From Acidobacteria bacterium Ga0077551 (GTDB lineage Bacteria > Pseudomonadota > Alphaproteobacteria > Caulobacterales > Hyphomonadaceae): 64,000 nucleotides of DNA. A program made the position numbers and the translations under genes. Shown in pieces: positions 39,226-50,776 of this stretch; positions within the stretch are counted from its first letter, which is position 1; each line of letters begins with the position of its first letter. The stretch spans positions 1-64,000 of the forward strand of contig LNFC01000014.1 of NCBI GenBank assembly GCA_001464545.1. The letters run 5' to 3'. Under the pieces are notes generated by a model, which ran no database searches, was not told the DNA's origin, and worked only from the letters and a program-made list of their open reading frames with translations.

Positions 39226-40427
39226 GCTGACAATCCTCCTGCCCGGCTCGGGGCTTGTTTCAAAACGTCCCCGGCGAGCCTGCGCCCGTAATCATCGAGG
39301 AACGCCACTTCGTCCAGCGTCGTGCACTTGGTAGAGGCGAATTCCGAGGATGAAAAGCGGTCCAGAGCGGCTTCCACGGCCCAGGTTATGTCCAGAAAGC
39401 CACATTCGCCCCCGACAAACGCCGAAACCGCTGATTCATTAGCGGAATTTAATATCACCGGCCCGGCCGGACCGAGCGCAAACGCCCGGCGCGCGAGGTC
39501 GATGGAGCGGAACCGCCGGGCATCCACGGGCGCGAAATCCAGTTGGCCGATCTGGGCCAGATCCAGCCTGTCCACCGTCGTCTCGATGCGCTCCGGCCAG
39601 CCCAGGGCAAGCGATATCGGGGTACGCATGTCAGGCGACCCCAGCTGGGCGATGACCGAACCGTCGGTAAAGTGTGCCATGCCGTGAATGATCGACTGGG
39701 GGTGCACCAGAACATCGATCCGTTCCGCCCCGACCTTGAACAGGATGGCGGCCTCGATCAGTTCCAGCGCCTTGTTCATGAGCGTTGCACTGTCGATGGA
39801 GATTTTCAGGCCCATGCTCCACTTGGGATGCGCCGCCGCCTGGGCCGGTGTTGCCCGCGCCATCTCCTCGAGAGACGTCGTCCGGAAGGGTCCGCCCGAC
39901 GCTGTCAGCGTCAGTTTGTCGAGGGAACGCCCATCCCCGATGCATTGGAAGATCGCGCTATGCTCGGAGTCCACCGGCAGGATCGAAATCCCGGCCTTGG
40001 CCGCCGCATCGATGAGGATGCTGCCGGCGCAGACGATGCTCTCCTTGTTGGCGAGCGCGAGATGGTTTCCCGCCTTCACCGCCGCCATCGTCGATTTAAG
40101 TCCTGCAGCGCCGACAATCGCCGCCAGAAACCGGTCACAGGGCCGCGTCGCAGCCTCCACCATCGCCGCTTCACCTGCAGCCGCTGCAATCCCGCTTCCC
40201 TCAAGGCGCGAACGCAGCTCCGGCAGCTTGGCCTCATCCGCGATCACCGCGATCTGCGGGCGAATATCCAGCGCCTGCTCGGCAAGAGCTTCCGCGTTCT
40301 GACCGGACGCAATCGCCACGACCTCAAACCGCGGCTCATCCCGGTTCGCATGCCGGATGACTTCGATGGCGGATTTGCCAACGGAACCGGTAGATCCGAA
40401 AATGGAGACGCGCCGAATACCTGTCAT
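39213..40427 (-). CDS. dxr: 1-deoxy-D-xylulose 5-phosphate reductoisomerase
   Basis: First committed step of the MEP isoprenoid pathway, NADPH-dependent. 404 residues with N-terminal G-S-T-G-S-V-G (11-17) for NADPH, the metal-binding D-S-E-H-S-A near 152, A-S-G-G-P-F near 185, W-S-M-G-L-K-I-S-I-D near 211 and the N-K-A-L-E-L-I-E-A segment near 226. It supplies precursor for UppS encoded two genes upstream. Three bases after the cdsA stop. Confidence 0.96.
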   Translation of the reverse strand: MTGIRRVSIFGSTGSVGKSAIEVIRHANRDEPRFEVVAIASGQNAEALAEQALDIRPQIAVIADEAKLPELRSRLEGSGIAAAAGEAAMVEAATRPCDRFLAAIVGAAGLKSTMAAVKAGNHLALANKESIVCAGSILIDAAAKAGISILPVDSEHSAIFQCIGDGRSLDKLTLTASGGPFRTTSLEEMARATPAQAAAHPKWSMGLKISIDSATLMNKALELIEAAILFKVGAERIDVLVHPQSIIHGMAHFTDGSVIAQLGSPDMRTPISLALGWPERIETTVDRLDLAQIGQLDFAPVDARRFRSIDLARRAFALGPAGPVILNSANESAVSAFVGGECGFLDITWAVEAALDRFSSSEFASTKCTTLDEVAFLDDYGRRLAGDVLKQAPSRAGGLSAWKA

Positions 40428-40430
40428 GGT

Positions 40431-41248
40431 TCAAAGACCTAGCAGGCGAGGCACGGCCGGAACACTCAGAAAAGTCAAAGTTGCGAAGATGCTGACGGCC
40501 CCAAGCCCGTCCACCCGGTCAAGCAGGCCGCCATGCCCCGGCAGGATCGTGCCGGAATCCTTGACCTTGAACCGCCGTTTCAACCCGCTCTCGAACAGAT
40601 CACCCGCTTGGGCGCTCACGGAAATAAGCATCCCTGCAATCATCCACGGCAGTATTTCGGCGCTCTCCCAACCCGCTGCCACATACCCGCACAGCGCACA
40701 GGCGAACACAGCCGCAATAGCCCCGCTCCAGGTCTTGTTCGGACTCTCCTTGGGCAAAAGCCGGGGGCCTCTGATCATCCTTCCAAAGAAGTAGGCCGCT
40801 GCGTCGGAGGCCCAGACGAATGACATGAAGTACATGGCCGCCAGACGTCCGTCCCAGGGCCCTTCCCTCAATGTGTACAGGCCGTAGACCATCGCGAAGA
40901 CGTAGACGACGCCAAATCCGCCCGCGATCTTTGCCTCTACAGTTCGTGCGGACGTCCACACGGCGAGCACGGCGGAAGCGATAAAAATAGAGAGAGAAAC
41001 GACAAAACCCGGTAAAGCAAGGCTAAGGCCGAATAGCGCCGCGAGAGCGGTTAGCACCCATTCGAGGGGCGTTGCGCTCATTCTGCACCACTCGAACATC
41101 ATCACGGCGCAGAACGCGCTGCATCCGAGGGCCAGCCACCAGGAGCCCATCCAGACTGCAAACAATGCAAAAGGAATGAGAACGAGAGCGGTCAGCAGGC
41201 GTAATGGTAACTCGGAAAACCGCTTTTCCGGCGGCGTCCAATCGCCCA

Positions 41249-41249
<1 letters not shown>
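40431..41249 (-). CDS. cdsA: Phosphatidate cytidylyltransferase
   Basis: Makes CDP-diacylglycerol from phosphatidate and CTP, the branch point for all phospholipids, in the inner membrane. 272 residues, about eight hydrophobic segments. The CDS signature is present in the C-terminal half: L-F-E-S-G-L-K-R-R-F-K-V-K-D-S-G-T and the following P-G-H-G-G-L-L-D-R-V-D. The frame opens earlier, inside uppS, but the ATG at 41249 sits in a TGATG junction with the uppS stop and gives MGDWTPPEKRF. Confidence 0.94.
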
Positions 41250-42006
<757 letters not shown>

Positions 42007-42007
<1 letters not shown>

Positions 42008-42561
42008 TACACCTGCATGATCTCCGCTTCTTTGGCTTTCACCATCTCGTCGACACGCGCGACGTAGGTGTCGGTCAGCTTCTGGACCTCGTCCGACAAG
42101 GAACGGGCACGGTCTTCACCGATCTCGCCCGCCTTCTCCATTTTCTTCAAGGCATCCATGCCGTCACGGCGCACGTTGCGCACGGCGACCCGGGCCGCTT
42201 CGGCATACTTGCCGGCAATCTTGGTCAGCTCGCCCCGGCGCTCCTCGTTGAGCGGGGGGATGGGCAGACGCAGCGTCTGGCCGTCCATGATCGGGTTCAG
42301 TCCGAGACCGGATTCACGGATTGCACGGTCAACAGCGCCGACGACCGTCTTGTCCCAGACGTTGACCGACAGCATGCGCGTATCGGTGACGGTGACAGAG
42401 GCGACCTGGCTTAGCGGCGAGACGCCGCCATAGGCAGGCACCTTGATCGAATCGAGCAGGTTCACCGAAGCCCGGCCGGTGCGCAGGCCCGAAAATTCCG
42501 TGGCGAGCGAGGCGAGTGCGCCCTCCATCCGCCGTTCGATATCCTGTTTGCTGTAGCTCAT
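42007..42561 (-). CDS. frr: Ribosome recycling factor
   Basis: With EF-G, splits post-termination ribosomes. 184 residues, standard length. Three-helix bundle signatures: [11 protein letters not shown] near 27, Y-G-G-V-S-P-L-S-Q near 44, the hinge [13 protein letters not shown] near 101, and [11 protein letters not shown] near 123. The ATG at 42561 overlaps the pyrH stop by four bases; a longer upstream frame lies within pyrH and is not used. Confidence 0.97.
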
Positions 42562-43322
42562 TCGCTCGACGCTCCCTTTTTGGAGATCGTCGTGGAAGTG
42601 CCCCGCCCATGCAAGACGTTCAGCAGCGAGCCTTCTTCCTTGAGAGAGAAGACGACGATCGGAATGTTGTTGTCCCGCATCAGGCTGACCGCCGAAGGGT
42701 CCATGACGCGGAGGTTCTTGATCAGCAGTTCGTCGTACGCGACCTGGTTGTAGCGCGTCGCCGTTGCATCCAGTTTCGGATCGGCCGTGTAGACGCCGTC
42801 CACCTGCGTGCCTTTCAGCAGTGCGTCGCAGTTCATCTCGATCGAACGAAGGGCTGCGCCCGTATCGGTTGTGAAGAACGGGTTGCCGATGCCGGCCGCG
42901 AAAATCACGACGCGGCCTTTTTCCATATGCCTTTGGGCTCGGCGGCGGATGTAGGGCTCGCACACGGCATCCATGCTGAGCGCGGATTGAACGCGGGTGG
43001 GTACCCCGATGCCCTCCAGCACGCTCTGCATGGCGAGGGCGTTCATCACGGTCGCCAGCATGCCCATGGAGTCAGCCTGGGCGCGCTCCATGCCTTTGGC
43101 AGCGCCTGCAACACCGCGGAAGATGTTACCGCCCCCGATGACGAGGCAGATTTCGGCGCCTTCAGCGCGCGCCGCAGCGATGGCCTGGGCAAAGGTAATG
43201 CAGGTCGGGATATCAATGCCGAACTGGCCGGGGCCCATCAGGGCCTCACCGGAGAGTTTCAGAAGCACACGCCGGTATTTCAACTGGCTCTTCTCGGGCT
43301 CATTCGCCGGCATTCTGTCCAC
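42558..43322 (-). CDS. pyrH: UMP kinase
   Basis: Phosphorylates UMP to UDP; hexameric bacterial amino-acid-kinase-fold enzyme allosterically controlled by GTP and UTP. 254 residues: [11 protein letters not shown] near 18, [10 protein letters not shown] near 62, D-A-V-C-E-P-Y near 121 and the C-terminal [11 protein letters not shown]. It follows tsf after a strong terminator, so pyrH-frr-uppS and downstream genes probably need their own promoter within 43323-43344 or readthrough. Confidence 0.96.
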   Translation of the reverse strand: MDRMPANEPEKSQLKYRRVLLKLSGEALMGPGQFGIDIPTCITFAQAIAAARAEGAEICLVIGGGNIFRGVAGAAKGMERAQADSMGMLATVMNALAMQSVLEGIGVPTRVQSALSMDAVCEPYIRRRAQRHMEKGRVVIFAAGIGNPFFTTDTGAALRSIEMNCDALLKGTQVDGVYTADPKLDATATRYNQVAYDELLIKNLRVMDPSAVSLMRDNNIPIVVFSLKEEGSLLNVLHGRGTSTTISKKGASSE

Positions 43323-43344
43323 CGATCATTTTCCAACACGAACC

Positions 43345-43382
43345 AAAAAAATCCCGGCTGTGCGAAACCGCCAGCCGGGATT
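43345..43382 (-). terminator. Rho-independent terminator after rpsB-tsf
   Basis: Read leftward, AATCCCGGCT (43382-43373) pairs perfectly with AGCCGGGATT (43359-43350) around a 13-base loop, and the stem runs into a T-tract (43350-43345). A 10-base-pair GC-rich stem plus T run directly downstream of tsf (stop at 43419) is a textbook intrinsic terminator for the rpsB-tsf transcript. It is the clearest terminator in the window. Confidence 0.9.
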
Positions 43383-43418
43383 GTTCAAAGCCCCTCACGG
43401 GCAGAAACGCAAGCCTGA

Positions 43419-44324
43419 TCAGGAGCCTTTTGTCATAGACGCGACTTCGGCCGCAAAGTCGGTTTCTTCCTTTTCGACGCCTTCGCCGAGCTTGAAGTGC
43501 ACGAATGCCTTCAGCGTCGCGCCCTGCGCCTTGAGGAACTCGCCGACGGTCTTGTCAGGGTCCATGATGAAGGGCTGCTCGAGAAGCACCACTTCCTTGT
43601 AGAATTTCTGCATCCGGCCAACGATCATCTTCTCGATAACCGCGTCTGCCTTGCCGCTTTCGCGGGCTTGCTCTGTGAGGATGCGTTTTTCCGATTCGAT
43701 CAGCGCCGGATCCAGCTCAGCCGTCGTCGCAGCGGCCGGTGAGGTCGCCGCAATGTGCATCGCCACCTTGCGGCCGGCATCATCGAGATCGCCGGCACCT
43801 TCGAGCGCCACCAGAACGCCAACCTTGCCCATGCCGGGCGCGGCTGCGTTGTGGATGTACGAAGCCACGCGGCCAGAGGCCGTCAGCTTCGCCGAACGGC
43901 GCGCCGTCATGTTCTCGCCGATCGTGGCGATCATGCGTTTCACCATGTCGTCGACGGTGCCCTCGCCGTCCGGCGACTTGGCGCCGGAGACAGCCGCAAT
44001 GGTGCCGTCTGTCGACAGGGCGACGTTGACGATACCGTCGAGGGCTTTCTGGAAGCCCTCGTTGCGGGACACGAAGTCCGTTTCAGAGTTCAGCTCGACG
44101 ATGGCGCCCGACTTGCCGTCTGCCGAAACCTTCACGGCCACAAGGCCTTCAGCCGCAGCGCGGCCCGATTTCTTGGCAGCCTTCGACAGGCCTTTCGCAC
44201 GCAGCCATTCGATGGCTGCCGCTTCGTCGCCGTTGTTTTCGACGAGCGCCTTCTTGGCATCCATCATGCCTGCGCCGGTTTTCTCGCGCAGTTGCTTTAC
44301 GAGTACTGCTGTAATCTCAGCCAT
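43419..44324 (-). CDS. tsf: Translation elongation factor Ts
   Basis: GDP/GTP exchange factor for EF-Tu. 301 residues: N-terminal UBA-like domain ([14 protein letters not shown] at 8-21, A-L-V-E-N-N-G-D), then the core with [13 protein letters not shown] near 77-89, the EF-Tu contact, and the coiled-coil-containing C-terminal half with L-L-E-Q-P-F-I. Paired with rpsB 42 bases upstream, the near-universal arrangement. Confidence 0.97.
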   Translation of the reverse strand: MAEITAVLVKQLREKTGAGMMDAKKALVENNGDEAAAIEWLRAKGLSKAAKKSGRAAAEGLVAVKVSADGKSGAIVELNSETDFVSRNEGFQKALDGIVNVALSTDGTIAAVSGAKSPDGEGTVDDMVKRMIATIGENMTARRSAKLTASGRVASYIHNAAAPGMGKVGVLVALEGAGDLDDAGRKVAMHIAATSPAAATTAELDPALIESEKRILTEQARESGKADAVIEKMIVGRMQKFYKEVVLLEQPFIMDPDKTVGEFLKAQGATLKAFVHFKLGEGVEKEETDFAAEVASMTKGS

Positions 44325-44366
44325 AGCTTTGATCCCTCACTGGAATTGTCGCGCCGGAGCGCTGTT

Positions 44367-45155
44367 TCAGGCGTCGGAAGCTGCTTCGCCTGCAACCTGA
44401 ACGTCTGCATCAGCCATCGAACCGACATCCGACATGGCGCCGAGGTCAACGCCGAGGCCGGCGGTCGATTCGGCGAGACCGTCGAGAACGGCATCGGCAA
44501 ACAGGTTGCAGTAGAGCGAGATCGCACGTGCAGCGTCGTCGTTACCAGGGAAGCCGAAATCGGCGTCTGCCGGATCGCAGTTGGTGTCGAGCACGGCGAC
44601 GACCGGGATACCCAGCTTGCGGGCTTCCTGGACAGCGATCGCTTCCTTGTTCGTGTCGATGACGATGATCGCAGCCGGCAGACCGCCCATGTCAGCGATA
44701 CCGCCGAGGGCGCGCTGCAGCTTGTCGCGGCGGCGCTGCAGGTCGAGCAGCTCTTTCTTGGTCAGGCCCGAACCGCCACCAGCATCGAACATCGTGTTCA
44801 GTTCGCGCAACTGCTTGATCGAGTTGGACACGGTGGTCCAGTTCGTCAGCGTGCCGCCGAGCCAGCGGTGGTTCATGTAATACTGTGCGCAGCGTGCTGC
44901 AGCTTCAGCCACCGGGTCCTGAGCCTGGCGCTTCGTGCCGACGAACAGGATACGGCCGCCTTTGGCGACGGTATCGCGCACGAAGACGAGCGCCTGGTGC
45001 AGCGACGGCACCGTGTGGGACAGGTCCATGATGTGGATGCCGGAGCGCTCGCCGTAGATAAACGGCTTCATGCGCGGGTTCCAGCGGTGGGTCTGGTGAC
45101 CGAAGTGAACGCCAGCTTCAAGCAACTGACGCATCGAGAAGTCAGGTAGGGCCAT
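44367..45155 (-). CDS. rpsB: 30S ribosomal protein S2
   Basis: Structural protein of the small subunit head/platform that helps recruit S1. 262 residues with the S2 signatures: [19 protein letters not shown] near 11, [10 protein letters not shown] near 69, W-L-G-G-T-L-T-N-W near 98, and [11 protein letters not shown] near 179. The last about 35 residues form an acidic Ala/Gly/Asp tail. ATG at 45155, with GGAG upstream, gives [15 protein letters not shown]; the frame open further upstream lacks family similarity. Confidence 0.97.
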   Translation of the reverse strand: MALPDFSMRQLLEAGVHFGHQTHRWNPRMKPFIYGERSGIHIMDLSHTVPSLHQALVFVRDTVAKGGRILFVGTKRQAQDPVAEAAARCAQYYMNHRWLGGTLTNWTTVSNSIKQLRELNTMFDAGGGSGLTKKELLDLQRRRDKLQRALGGIADMGGLPAAIIVIDTNKEAIAVQEARKLGIPVVAVLDTNCDPADADFGFPGNDDAARAISLYCNLFADAVLDGLAESTAGLGVDLGAMSDVGSMADADVQVAGEAASDA

Positions 45156-45249
45156 AGATTTTCTCCATCCGGTTGGCCGTCGCAGGGTGGAACTACGGGT
45201 TTGAGCCCGTCGCACCGGATGCACCCGCGACATGGTTTAAGTCAGCGCT

Positions 45250-45277
45250 CCTATACAGCTTCCGGCGTCCGGAGCAA
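45250..45277 (-). promoter_or_regulatory. Possible rpsB promoter
   Basis: On the minus strand TTGCTC (45277-45272), a 16-base spacer and TATAGG (45255-45250) resemble a sigma-70 promoter about 95 bases upstream of the rpsB ATG, inside the 146-base gap after dnaE. The match is moderate at both boxes, and the leader it would produce contains no structure I can name. Confidence 0.35.
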
Positions 45278-45301
45278 GCGCAAAGCGCCGTGGTTACTGC
45301 C

Positions 45302-48300
45302 CTAGGCGGCCCGGCGGGGGATGACGCGCTCGACACCCGGGATTTCCTTCAAGGCGCGCTGGGCCCGGAGGCTGATCGTGTAGGTCTGGGGCAGCTTTAC
45401 CGTCACCAGCCGGCCGTCTTCGAGGGGCATTTCGAGCAGGATCGAGCCGCGATCGGGGTCAGACAAGCCCTCCAGGCGGAGCACGACCCCGGCCAGTTCC
45501 GCGGGATTGGCTCCGGCAGACAGGCGCACGACCAGCTGGCCGGAGGGTTTGGACAGCCGGGCGGCCTCCAGTTCGAGCACCCGTTCGACGATCAGCCTAG
45601 TCTCTTCGCCGTTTTGCTTGACCGAAACGGTCAGGGCGATGGCCTTTCCGGGCTTCAGGAGGTCGCCGTACTGCATCAGCGCTTCGCTGTAGACGGTCAC
45701 CTCACGCTCCCCGGTCGGGTCCGAGACGGTCAGGAAAGTGAATTTCGAGCCGTTCTTGCTGGTCCGGTCGTTGCGGGCCCGGACGATACCGATCATCTCG
45801 AGCGGGCGTCCTTCACCGGCCCGCTCCTCGATTTCCATCATCAGCGTGATCCGGTCCCGGTCGAGCGAGACGAGCACGTCGTCCAGTGGGTGGCCCGAAA
45901 AGTAGAAGCCGATCGAGCGGAACTCCTCGTCGAGCTTCATCTGGGCGGTCCATGCTCTCGGCGCCGGGAGGGGCGGCCGAAGGGCGGGCTCGGCATCCGC
46001 AAAAAGTCCCCCCTGCCCGCCCTGCCGGTCACCGGCGGAACTGGTCGCGTGCTGCGAGAGGACGCTGGCGGATTCGAGGACCTTCGAACGGTTGGGCTCG
46101 AGCCCGTCGAGGCCGCCGGCGCGGGCGAGCGACTCGAATGCTTTCTTGTTGACCTGCCTCGGGTCGATCCGCTCGGCAAAGTCGTAGAGATCCTTGAACG
46201 GCCCCGCGTCGGCGCGAACGGCGGCCACATGGCGCATCGCCTCGACGCCGACGCCCTTCAGCGCGCCGAGGGCGTAGACGATGGCGCCGTCGCGGACGTC
46301 AAAGTCGGCGCCTGACCTGTTGATGTCGGGGGCGAGGACGGGAATGCGCAGGCGTTTGGCTTCCTGGAAGAAGGCGGCCAGCTTGTCGGTGTTGCCGATA
46401 TCGAGGCTCATCGAGGCGGCGAGGAATTCAACCGGGAAATGGCACTTCAGATAGCCGGTCTGGTACCCGACCAGCGCGTAGGCGGCGGCGTGGGATTTGT
46501 TGAAGCCGTAGCCGGCGAACTTCTCCATCGTGTCAAAGATTTCGTTGGCGGGGTTTTCGGCCATGCCCTTGGTCCGGGCCGCGCCTTCGACGAAGCGTTT
46601 GCGCTGCGCCACCATCTCTTCGAGCTTCTTCTTGCCCATGGCGCGGCGGAGCAGGTCGGCCTCGCCGAGCGAATAGCCCGCGACTTCCTGCGCCATGCGC
46701 ATGACCTGTTCCTGGTAGACGGGCACGCCATACGTCGCTTCAAGGACGGGTTTCAGGTCCGGGTGCTGGTACCGGACCGAGCTTGGATCCTCCTTGCCCT
46801 GAACATAGACCGGGATGTTCTCCATCGGGCCCGGGCGGTAAAGCGAGATGATGGCGATCACGTCTTCAATATTGTTCGGCCGGACGCGCCGGAGCGTGTC
46901 GCGCATGCCCGAGCCTTCAAGCTGGAAGACGCCGAGCGTCTCTCCGCTCGCCATCAGGTCGTAGGTGGCGGCGTCATCGAGGCTTCGCCAGCCGGGGCCG
47001 ACTTCCTTGCTGCCGGCCGCGATGAATTTCATCGCGCGGTCTATGACCGTCAAAGTCTTGAGGCCGAGGAAGTCGAACTTCACGAGCCCGGCCATCTCCG
47101 CATATTTCATGTTGAACTGCGAGGCCGGCAGTTCCGCACGCGGATCATTGTAGAGCGGCACGAGGTTGACCAGCGGACGGTCCGCGATCACCACGCCTGC
47201 CGCATGGGTGCCGGCGTTGCGGTAGAGCCCCTCAAGCGCGCGTGCGATCTCGATGAGTTCGCCAACGCGCGCGTCCGCCGCAATCTCGTCGTCAAACTTA
47301 GGTTCGCCCGCGATCGCCTCGTCGAGCGTCGGCGGCTTGGCCGGATTGAAGGGGATCAGTTTCGCGAGCCGGTCCACCTGGTGGTAGGGCATCTGCATCA
47401 CGCGGCCGACATCGCGCACCACAGCCTTTGCCTGTAGCGTGCCGAACGTGATGATCATGGCCACGCTGTCGGCGCCGTACTTGTCGCGGACATAGCGGAT
47501 CACTTCGCCGCGCCGTTCCTGGCAGAAGTCGACGTCAAAGTCCGGCATCGAGACGCGTTCGGGGTTCAGGAAGCGCTCAAACAGGAGGTCGAACCGGATG
47601 GGATCAAGATCGGTGATGAGCAGCGACCAGGCGACCAGTGAGCCTGCGCCCGAACCACGGCCCGGCCCCACCGGAATGCCGTTGGATTTCGCCCATTTGA
47701 TGAAGTCCGACACGATCAGGAAGTAGCCCGGAAAGCCCATCCGCTCGATGACACGCAGCTCGAAATCGAGCCGCTCCAGATAGATGCTGCGGTCCGCATA
47801 CAGACGATCCGCCTCGGCGAGGCGAAGTTCCAGGCCTTCCTGGGCCTGCAGCCGCAGCTCTTCCGGCTCCGAGCGCCCATCCTTGGAAAAGCCCGGCAGA
47901 ATGGGATTGCGCGTTTCTGCGCGAACGGCGCAGCGGCGGGCGATTTCAACGGTCGAGGCGATGGCTTCCGGCAGGTCCGCGAACAGTTCGCGCATGGCCG
48001 CCGGCGACTTGAGAAACTGGCTTTTCTCGACGCGCTTGCGGTCATCCTGCCCGAGATACTCTCCGTTCGCGATGCACATCAGGGCGTCATGCGCGACGGA
48101 ATCATCCGGCTTCATGAACCGGGCATCGTGCGTGCCGACGATCGGCAGGCCGAGTTCGTAAGCCAGCTCCAGAAGCCCGGCTTCGCTCTTGAATTCGGCC
48201 TGGGTGCCGTGCCGCGTGATCTCGATATAGCAGCGCCCCGGATAGGCTGCGGCGAGCGTCGAGAGTTCCGTCCGGGCGTCTCCCATCCGGCCCTTCTGGA

Positions 48301-48724
48301 TATGGCGCGCAACGTCGCCCTCCGCCCCGCCCGTCAGCAGGATCAGTCCGGCCGTGTCTTCGAGCAGCAGGCGGCGGTGGAGCTTCGGCACACCATCGGG
48401 CGAATCTAGAAAGGCGCGCGAGGACAGGAACATCAGCCGCTGGTAGCCGGCGTCATTCTGGGCATACACCGAAACCCGCGACGGTTCGGACCGCGGCGTG
48501 CCGTCGGTTACGTCAAAACAGCAGGCCATGATCGGCTGCACGCCGTACTCGGCGAGCTTGACCGACAGTTCCAAGGCACCAAACATGTTGTTGCGGTCAG
48601 TGACGGCGGCAGCCGGTACGCCGTTGTTCTTGCACCACTTAGCGATGTCCGACGGCGTGATCATGCTCTCGAGCAGCGAATAGCTCGACCGGATCGCCAG
48701 CGGGATGAAAAGCGGAGTGTCCAT
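45302..48724 (-). CDS. dnaE: DNA polymerase III subunit alpha
   Basis: Replicative DNA polymerase. 1140 residues, typical DnaE1: PHP domain at the N terminus ([11 protein letters not shown], then [15 protein letters not shown] near 35), C-family polymerase core with [11 protein letters not shown] near 353 and the catalytic aspartates in M-P-D-F-D-V-D-F-C near 393-401, H-A-A-G-V-V-I near 509, helix-hairpin-helix near 830, and a C-terminal OB domain near 980-1060. It ends the long nuo-to-dnaE block and follows lolD by 76 bases. Confidence 0.97.
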   Translation of the reverse strand: MDTPLFIPLAIRSSYSLLESMITPSDIAKWCKNNGVPAAAVTDRNNMFGALELSVKLAEYGVQPIMACCFDVTDGTPRSEPSRVSVYAQNDAGYQRLMFLSSRAFLDSPDGVPKLHRRLLLEDTAGLILLTGGAEGDVARHIQKGRMGDARTELSTLAAAYPGRCYIEITRHGTQAEFKSEAGLLELAYELGLPIVGTHDARFMKPDDSVAHDALMCIANGEYLGQDDRKRVEKSQFLKSPAAMRELFADLPEAIASTVEIARRCAVRAETRNPILPGFSKDGRSEPEELRLQAQEGLELRLAEADRLYADRSIYLERLDFELRVIERMGFPGYFLIVSDFIKWAKSNGIPVGPGRGSGAGSLVAWSLLITDLDPIRFDLLFERFLNPERVSMPDFDVDFCQERRGEVIRYVRDKYGADSVAMIITFGTLQAKAVVRDVGRVMQMPYHQVDRLAKLIPFNPAKPPTLDEAIAGEPKFDDEIAADARVGELIEIARALEGLYRNAGTHAAGVVIADRPLVNLVPLYNDPRAELPASQFNMKYAEMAGLVKFDFLGLKTLTVIDRAMKFIAAGSKEVGPGWRSLDDAATYDLMASGETLGVFQLEGSGMRDTLRRVRPNNIEDVIAIISLYRPGPMENIPVYVQGKEDPSSVRYQHPDLKPVLEATYGVPVYQEQVMRMAQEVAGYSLGEADLLRRAMGKKKLEEMVAQRKRFVEGAARTKGMAENPANEIFDTMEKFAGYGFNKSHAAAYALVGYQTGYLKCHFPVEFLAASMSLDIGNTDKLAAFFQEAKRLRIPVLAPDINRSGADFDVRDGAIVYALGALKGVGVEAMRHVAAVRADAGPFKDLYDFAERIDPRQVNKKAFESLARAGGLDGLEPNRSKVLESASVLSQHATSSAGDRQGGQGGLFADAEPALRPPLPAPRAWTAQMKLDEEFRSIGFYFSGHPLDDVLVSLDRDRITLMMEIEERAGEGRPLEMIGIVRARNDRTSKNGSKFTFLTVSDPTGEREVTVYSEALMQYGDLLKPGKAIALTVSVKQNGEETRLIVERVLELEAARLSKPSGQLVVRLSAGANPAELAGVVLRLEGLSDPDRGSILLEMPLEDGRLVTVKLPQTYTISLRAQRALKEIPGVERVIPRRAA

Positions 48725-48800
48725 GATGCCTACCTCTTGGACGCCAGACTCTCACCGAATCGCCCGAAACGCCAAGCGACTTTGGCGCGCTTCCACAGGC

Positions 48801-49493
48801 TTAGCCTGTGTAGTCGACCAGTTTGCCGTCTTTCAGGGTCAGTACGCGGTCCATGTGGCGCGTCAGGGCCAGGTTGTGGGTTGCCACCAACACGCCTGCC
48901 CCCTCTTCCCTGACCATCTTGATGAGGGTCACGAATACCCGCTCGGTCGTGGCCGGGTCGAGGTTTCCGGTCGGCTCGTCCGCGATCAAGAGACGAGGAT
49001 CGTTGGCCAGCGCGCGGGCGATGGCGACGCGCTGTTGCTCGCCGCCCGAAAGCTGCGCCGGCTGGTGATAGAGGCGTTCGACCAGGCCCATCTCGTCCAG
49101 GAGTGCCGCAGCCTTCTTGCGCGCTTCCTTGCGGCCCTTGCCGGCGATCATCAGGGGCATGGCGACATTGTCGACCGCGTTGAATTCCGGCAGCAGGTGG
49201 TGGAACTGGTAGACGAAGCCGATTTTCTTGCGCCGGATCGCCGTGCGGCCGTCCTCGTTGAGTTTCAGGCAGTCTGTCCCGTCGAGCAACACGTCACCCG
49301 CCTCAGGGCGCTCGAGCAAACCGGCGGTGTGCAGCAACGTGGATTTTCCGGAACCCGAAGGGCCGACGAGTCCCACAAGTTCGCCCGGGGCGATCCGCAG
49401 GTCCATGCCGCGCAGCACGGGGAGGTCGCCCGCGCTTGTCTTGTAGGTGCGGTCGATGGCCTTGAGTTCGAGGACGGGCGTCGCAGCGGTCAT
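48801..49493 (-). CDS. lolD: Lipoprotein-releasing ABC transporter ATP-binding protein LolD
   Basis: ATPase of the LolCDE complex that extracts outer-membrane lipoproteins from the inner membrane and hands them to LolA. 230 residues with Walker A G-P-S-G-S-G-K-S-T at 44-52, Q-loop F-V-Y-Q-F-H-H-L-L near 96, ABC signature L-S-G-G-E-Q-Q-R near 149, Walker B L-L-I-A-D-E-P-T-G-N-L-D near 167, and the H-loop in A-T-H-N. Overlaps lolC by four bases. Confidence 0.95.
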   Translation of the reverse strand: MTAATPVLELKAIDRTYKTSAGDLPVLRGMDLRIAPGELVGLVGPSGSGKSTLLHTAGLLERPEAGDVLLDGTDCLKLNEDGRTAIRRKKIGFVYQFHHLLPEFNAVDNVAMPLMIAGKGRKEARKKAAALLDEMGLVERLYHQPAQLSGGEQQRVAIARALANDPRLLIADEPTGNLDPATTERVFVTLIKMVREEGAGVLVATHNLALTRHMDRVLTLKDGKLVDYTG

Positions 49494-50776
49494 TCGAACC
49501 TCAGGGCTTTGACGGGATCCTGAGACGATGCCCAGATGGCCGGGATCATCGACACGAACATCGACATGAAGAGCGCGTAGGCGCCGGTGCTGAACACCTC
49601 GTTCCAGTCGAGGATCGCCGGAAGGTGATCAAGGCCGTACTGCTCGGCCGGGAAGACTTCGCCGTCGATCGCCAAATTGATCAGGGACTCGATGGGGCCG
49701 ATGTTCAGGATGAAAAGGATGCCGACCGCCATGCCGAGGATCGCGCCGGCTGAGCCAAGCGCCGTGCCCACCATCAGAAAAACCCGCAGCACCCCTGCCC
49801 GGCAGAGGCCGATGGTGCGCAGGATGGCAATGTCGCGCGTTTTGTTCTTCACCAGCATGACCACGCCGACGATAATGTTGAGTGTCGCAATCATCATGAT
49901 GATCGTGACCAGCAGGCGCACCATTACGCGCTCAGTTCTCAGCGCGCCGAGATAAGTCCGGTTCTTGGTTTTCCAGTCGCGCAGCAGCAGGCTGTAGCCG
50001 GTTGCGTCCGAGATCGCCTGCATGGCGCCTTCGGTGGCGTCCGGATCCTTCACGCGGATATCCAGATACTGGTATCGGCCTTTGGACTGGAACAGGATTT
50101 GCGCCTGTTCCATCGGCATGAACACATAGACGTTGTCGAGCTGTGCGCTCCCGGTACGGAAGATGTCGCCGACGACATAGGACTTGCTGATCGGTGTCTG
50201 GCCCACCGGGCCGGACCGCATCTGGGAGGTCACGACCTCGACCTTGTCGCCGATACCGAGGCCCAGGTTGGCCGCAAGGTACTGGCCGATCATAATGATA
50301 TTGCCGCCATTGCGGCCTTCACCGAACCCTCCGGCAATCGCGGCTTCGCCGCCGTCCTTGAAGATCGGCATGGTCGCGAGGTCTGCCGGCGGAATAGCGC
50401 GGACGACACCGCCTGTGCGCACGCCATTCGCCGAAAGCAGAACGAACTGCTCGATATAGGGCGACACGCTCAGCACGTCCGGCGTCGCCTTGATGATATT
50501 GGCGATCTCGGTCGCCTCTTCCTGCGGGTAGCCGTCAACGGCGGCTGCAATGTGAGGTTCACCGCCCAGGAGCGCGTCCAGCAGCGTCGCGCGGAAACCG
50601 CTCATGATCGACATCGTGATGATCAGCGCCGCCACGGCAAAGAAGATGCCGACAAAGGAAATAATGGCGATCAGGCTCGCGCCGCCGTGCTCACGGCGCG
50701 CGAGCAGGTAGCGCCAGGCCAGTGTACGTTCGAGACGGCCGAACGGCACGGCCACCTTGGCGCCGCCATTGCTCAC
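49490..50776 (-). CDS. lolC: Lipoprotein-releasing ABC transporter permease (LolC/LolE family)
   Basis: Inner-membrane partner of LolD. 428 residues with one N-terminal transmembrane helix (about 30-55: [19 protein letters not shown]), a large periplasmic MacB-like domain (about 60-275) and three C-terminal helices (about 287-310, 334-360, 390-415; FtsX domain). Only one LolC/E-type gene is present, so as in many alphaproteobacteria the complex is probably a homodimer of this hybrid permease. Overlaps proS and lolD by four bases each. Confidence 0.94.
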   Translation of the reverse strand: MSNGGAKVAVPFGRLERTLAWRYLLARREHGGASLIAIISFVGIFFAVAALIITMSIMSGFRATLLDALLGGEPHIAAAVDGYPQEEATEIANIIKATPDVLSVSPYIEQFVLLSANGVRTGGVVRAIPPADLATMPIFKDGGEAAIAGGFGEGRNGGNIIMIGQYLAANLGLGIGDKVEVVTSQMRSGPVGQTPISKSYVVGDIFRTGSAQLDNVYVFMPMEQAQILFQSKGRYQYLDIRVKDPDATEGAMQAISDATGYSLLLRDWKTKNRTYLGALRTERVMVRLLVTIIMMIATLNIIVGVVMLVKNKTRDIAILRTIGLCRAGVLRVFLMVGTALGSAGAILGMAVGILFILNIGPIESLINLAIDGEVFPAEQYGLDHLPAILDWNEVFSTGAYALFMSMFVSMIPAIWASSQDPVKALRFE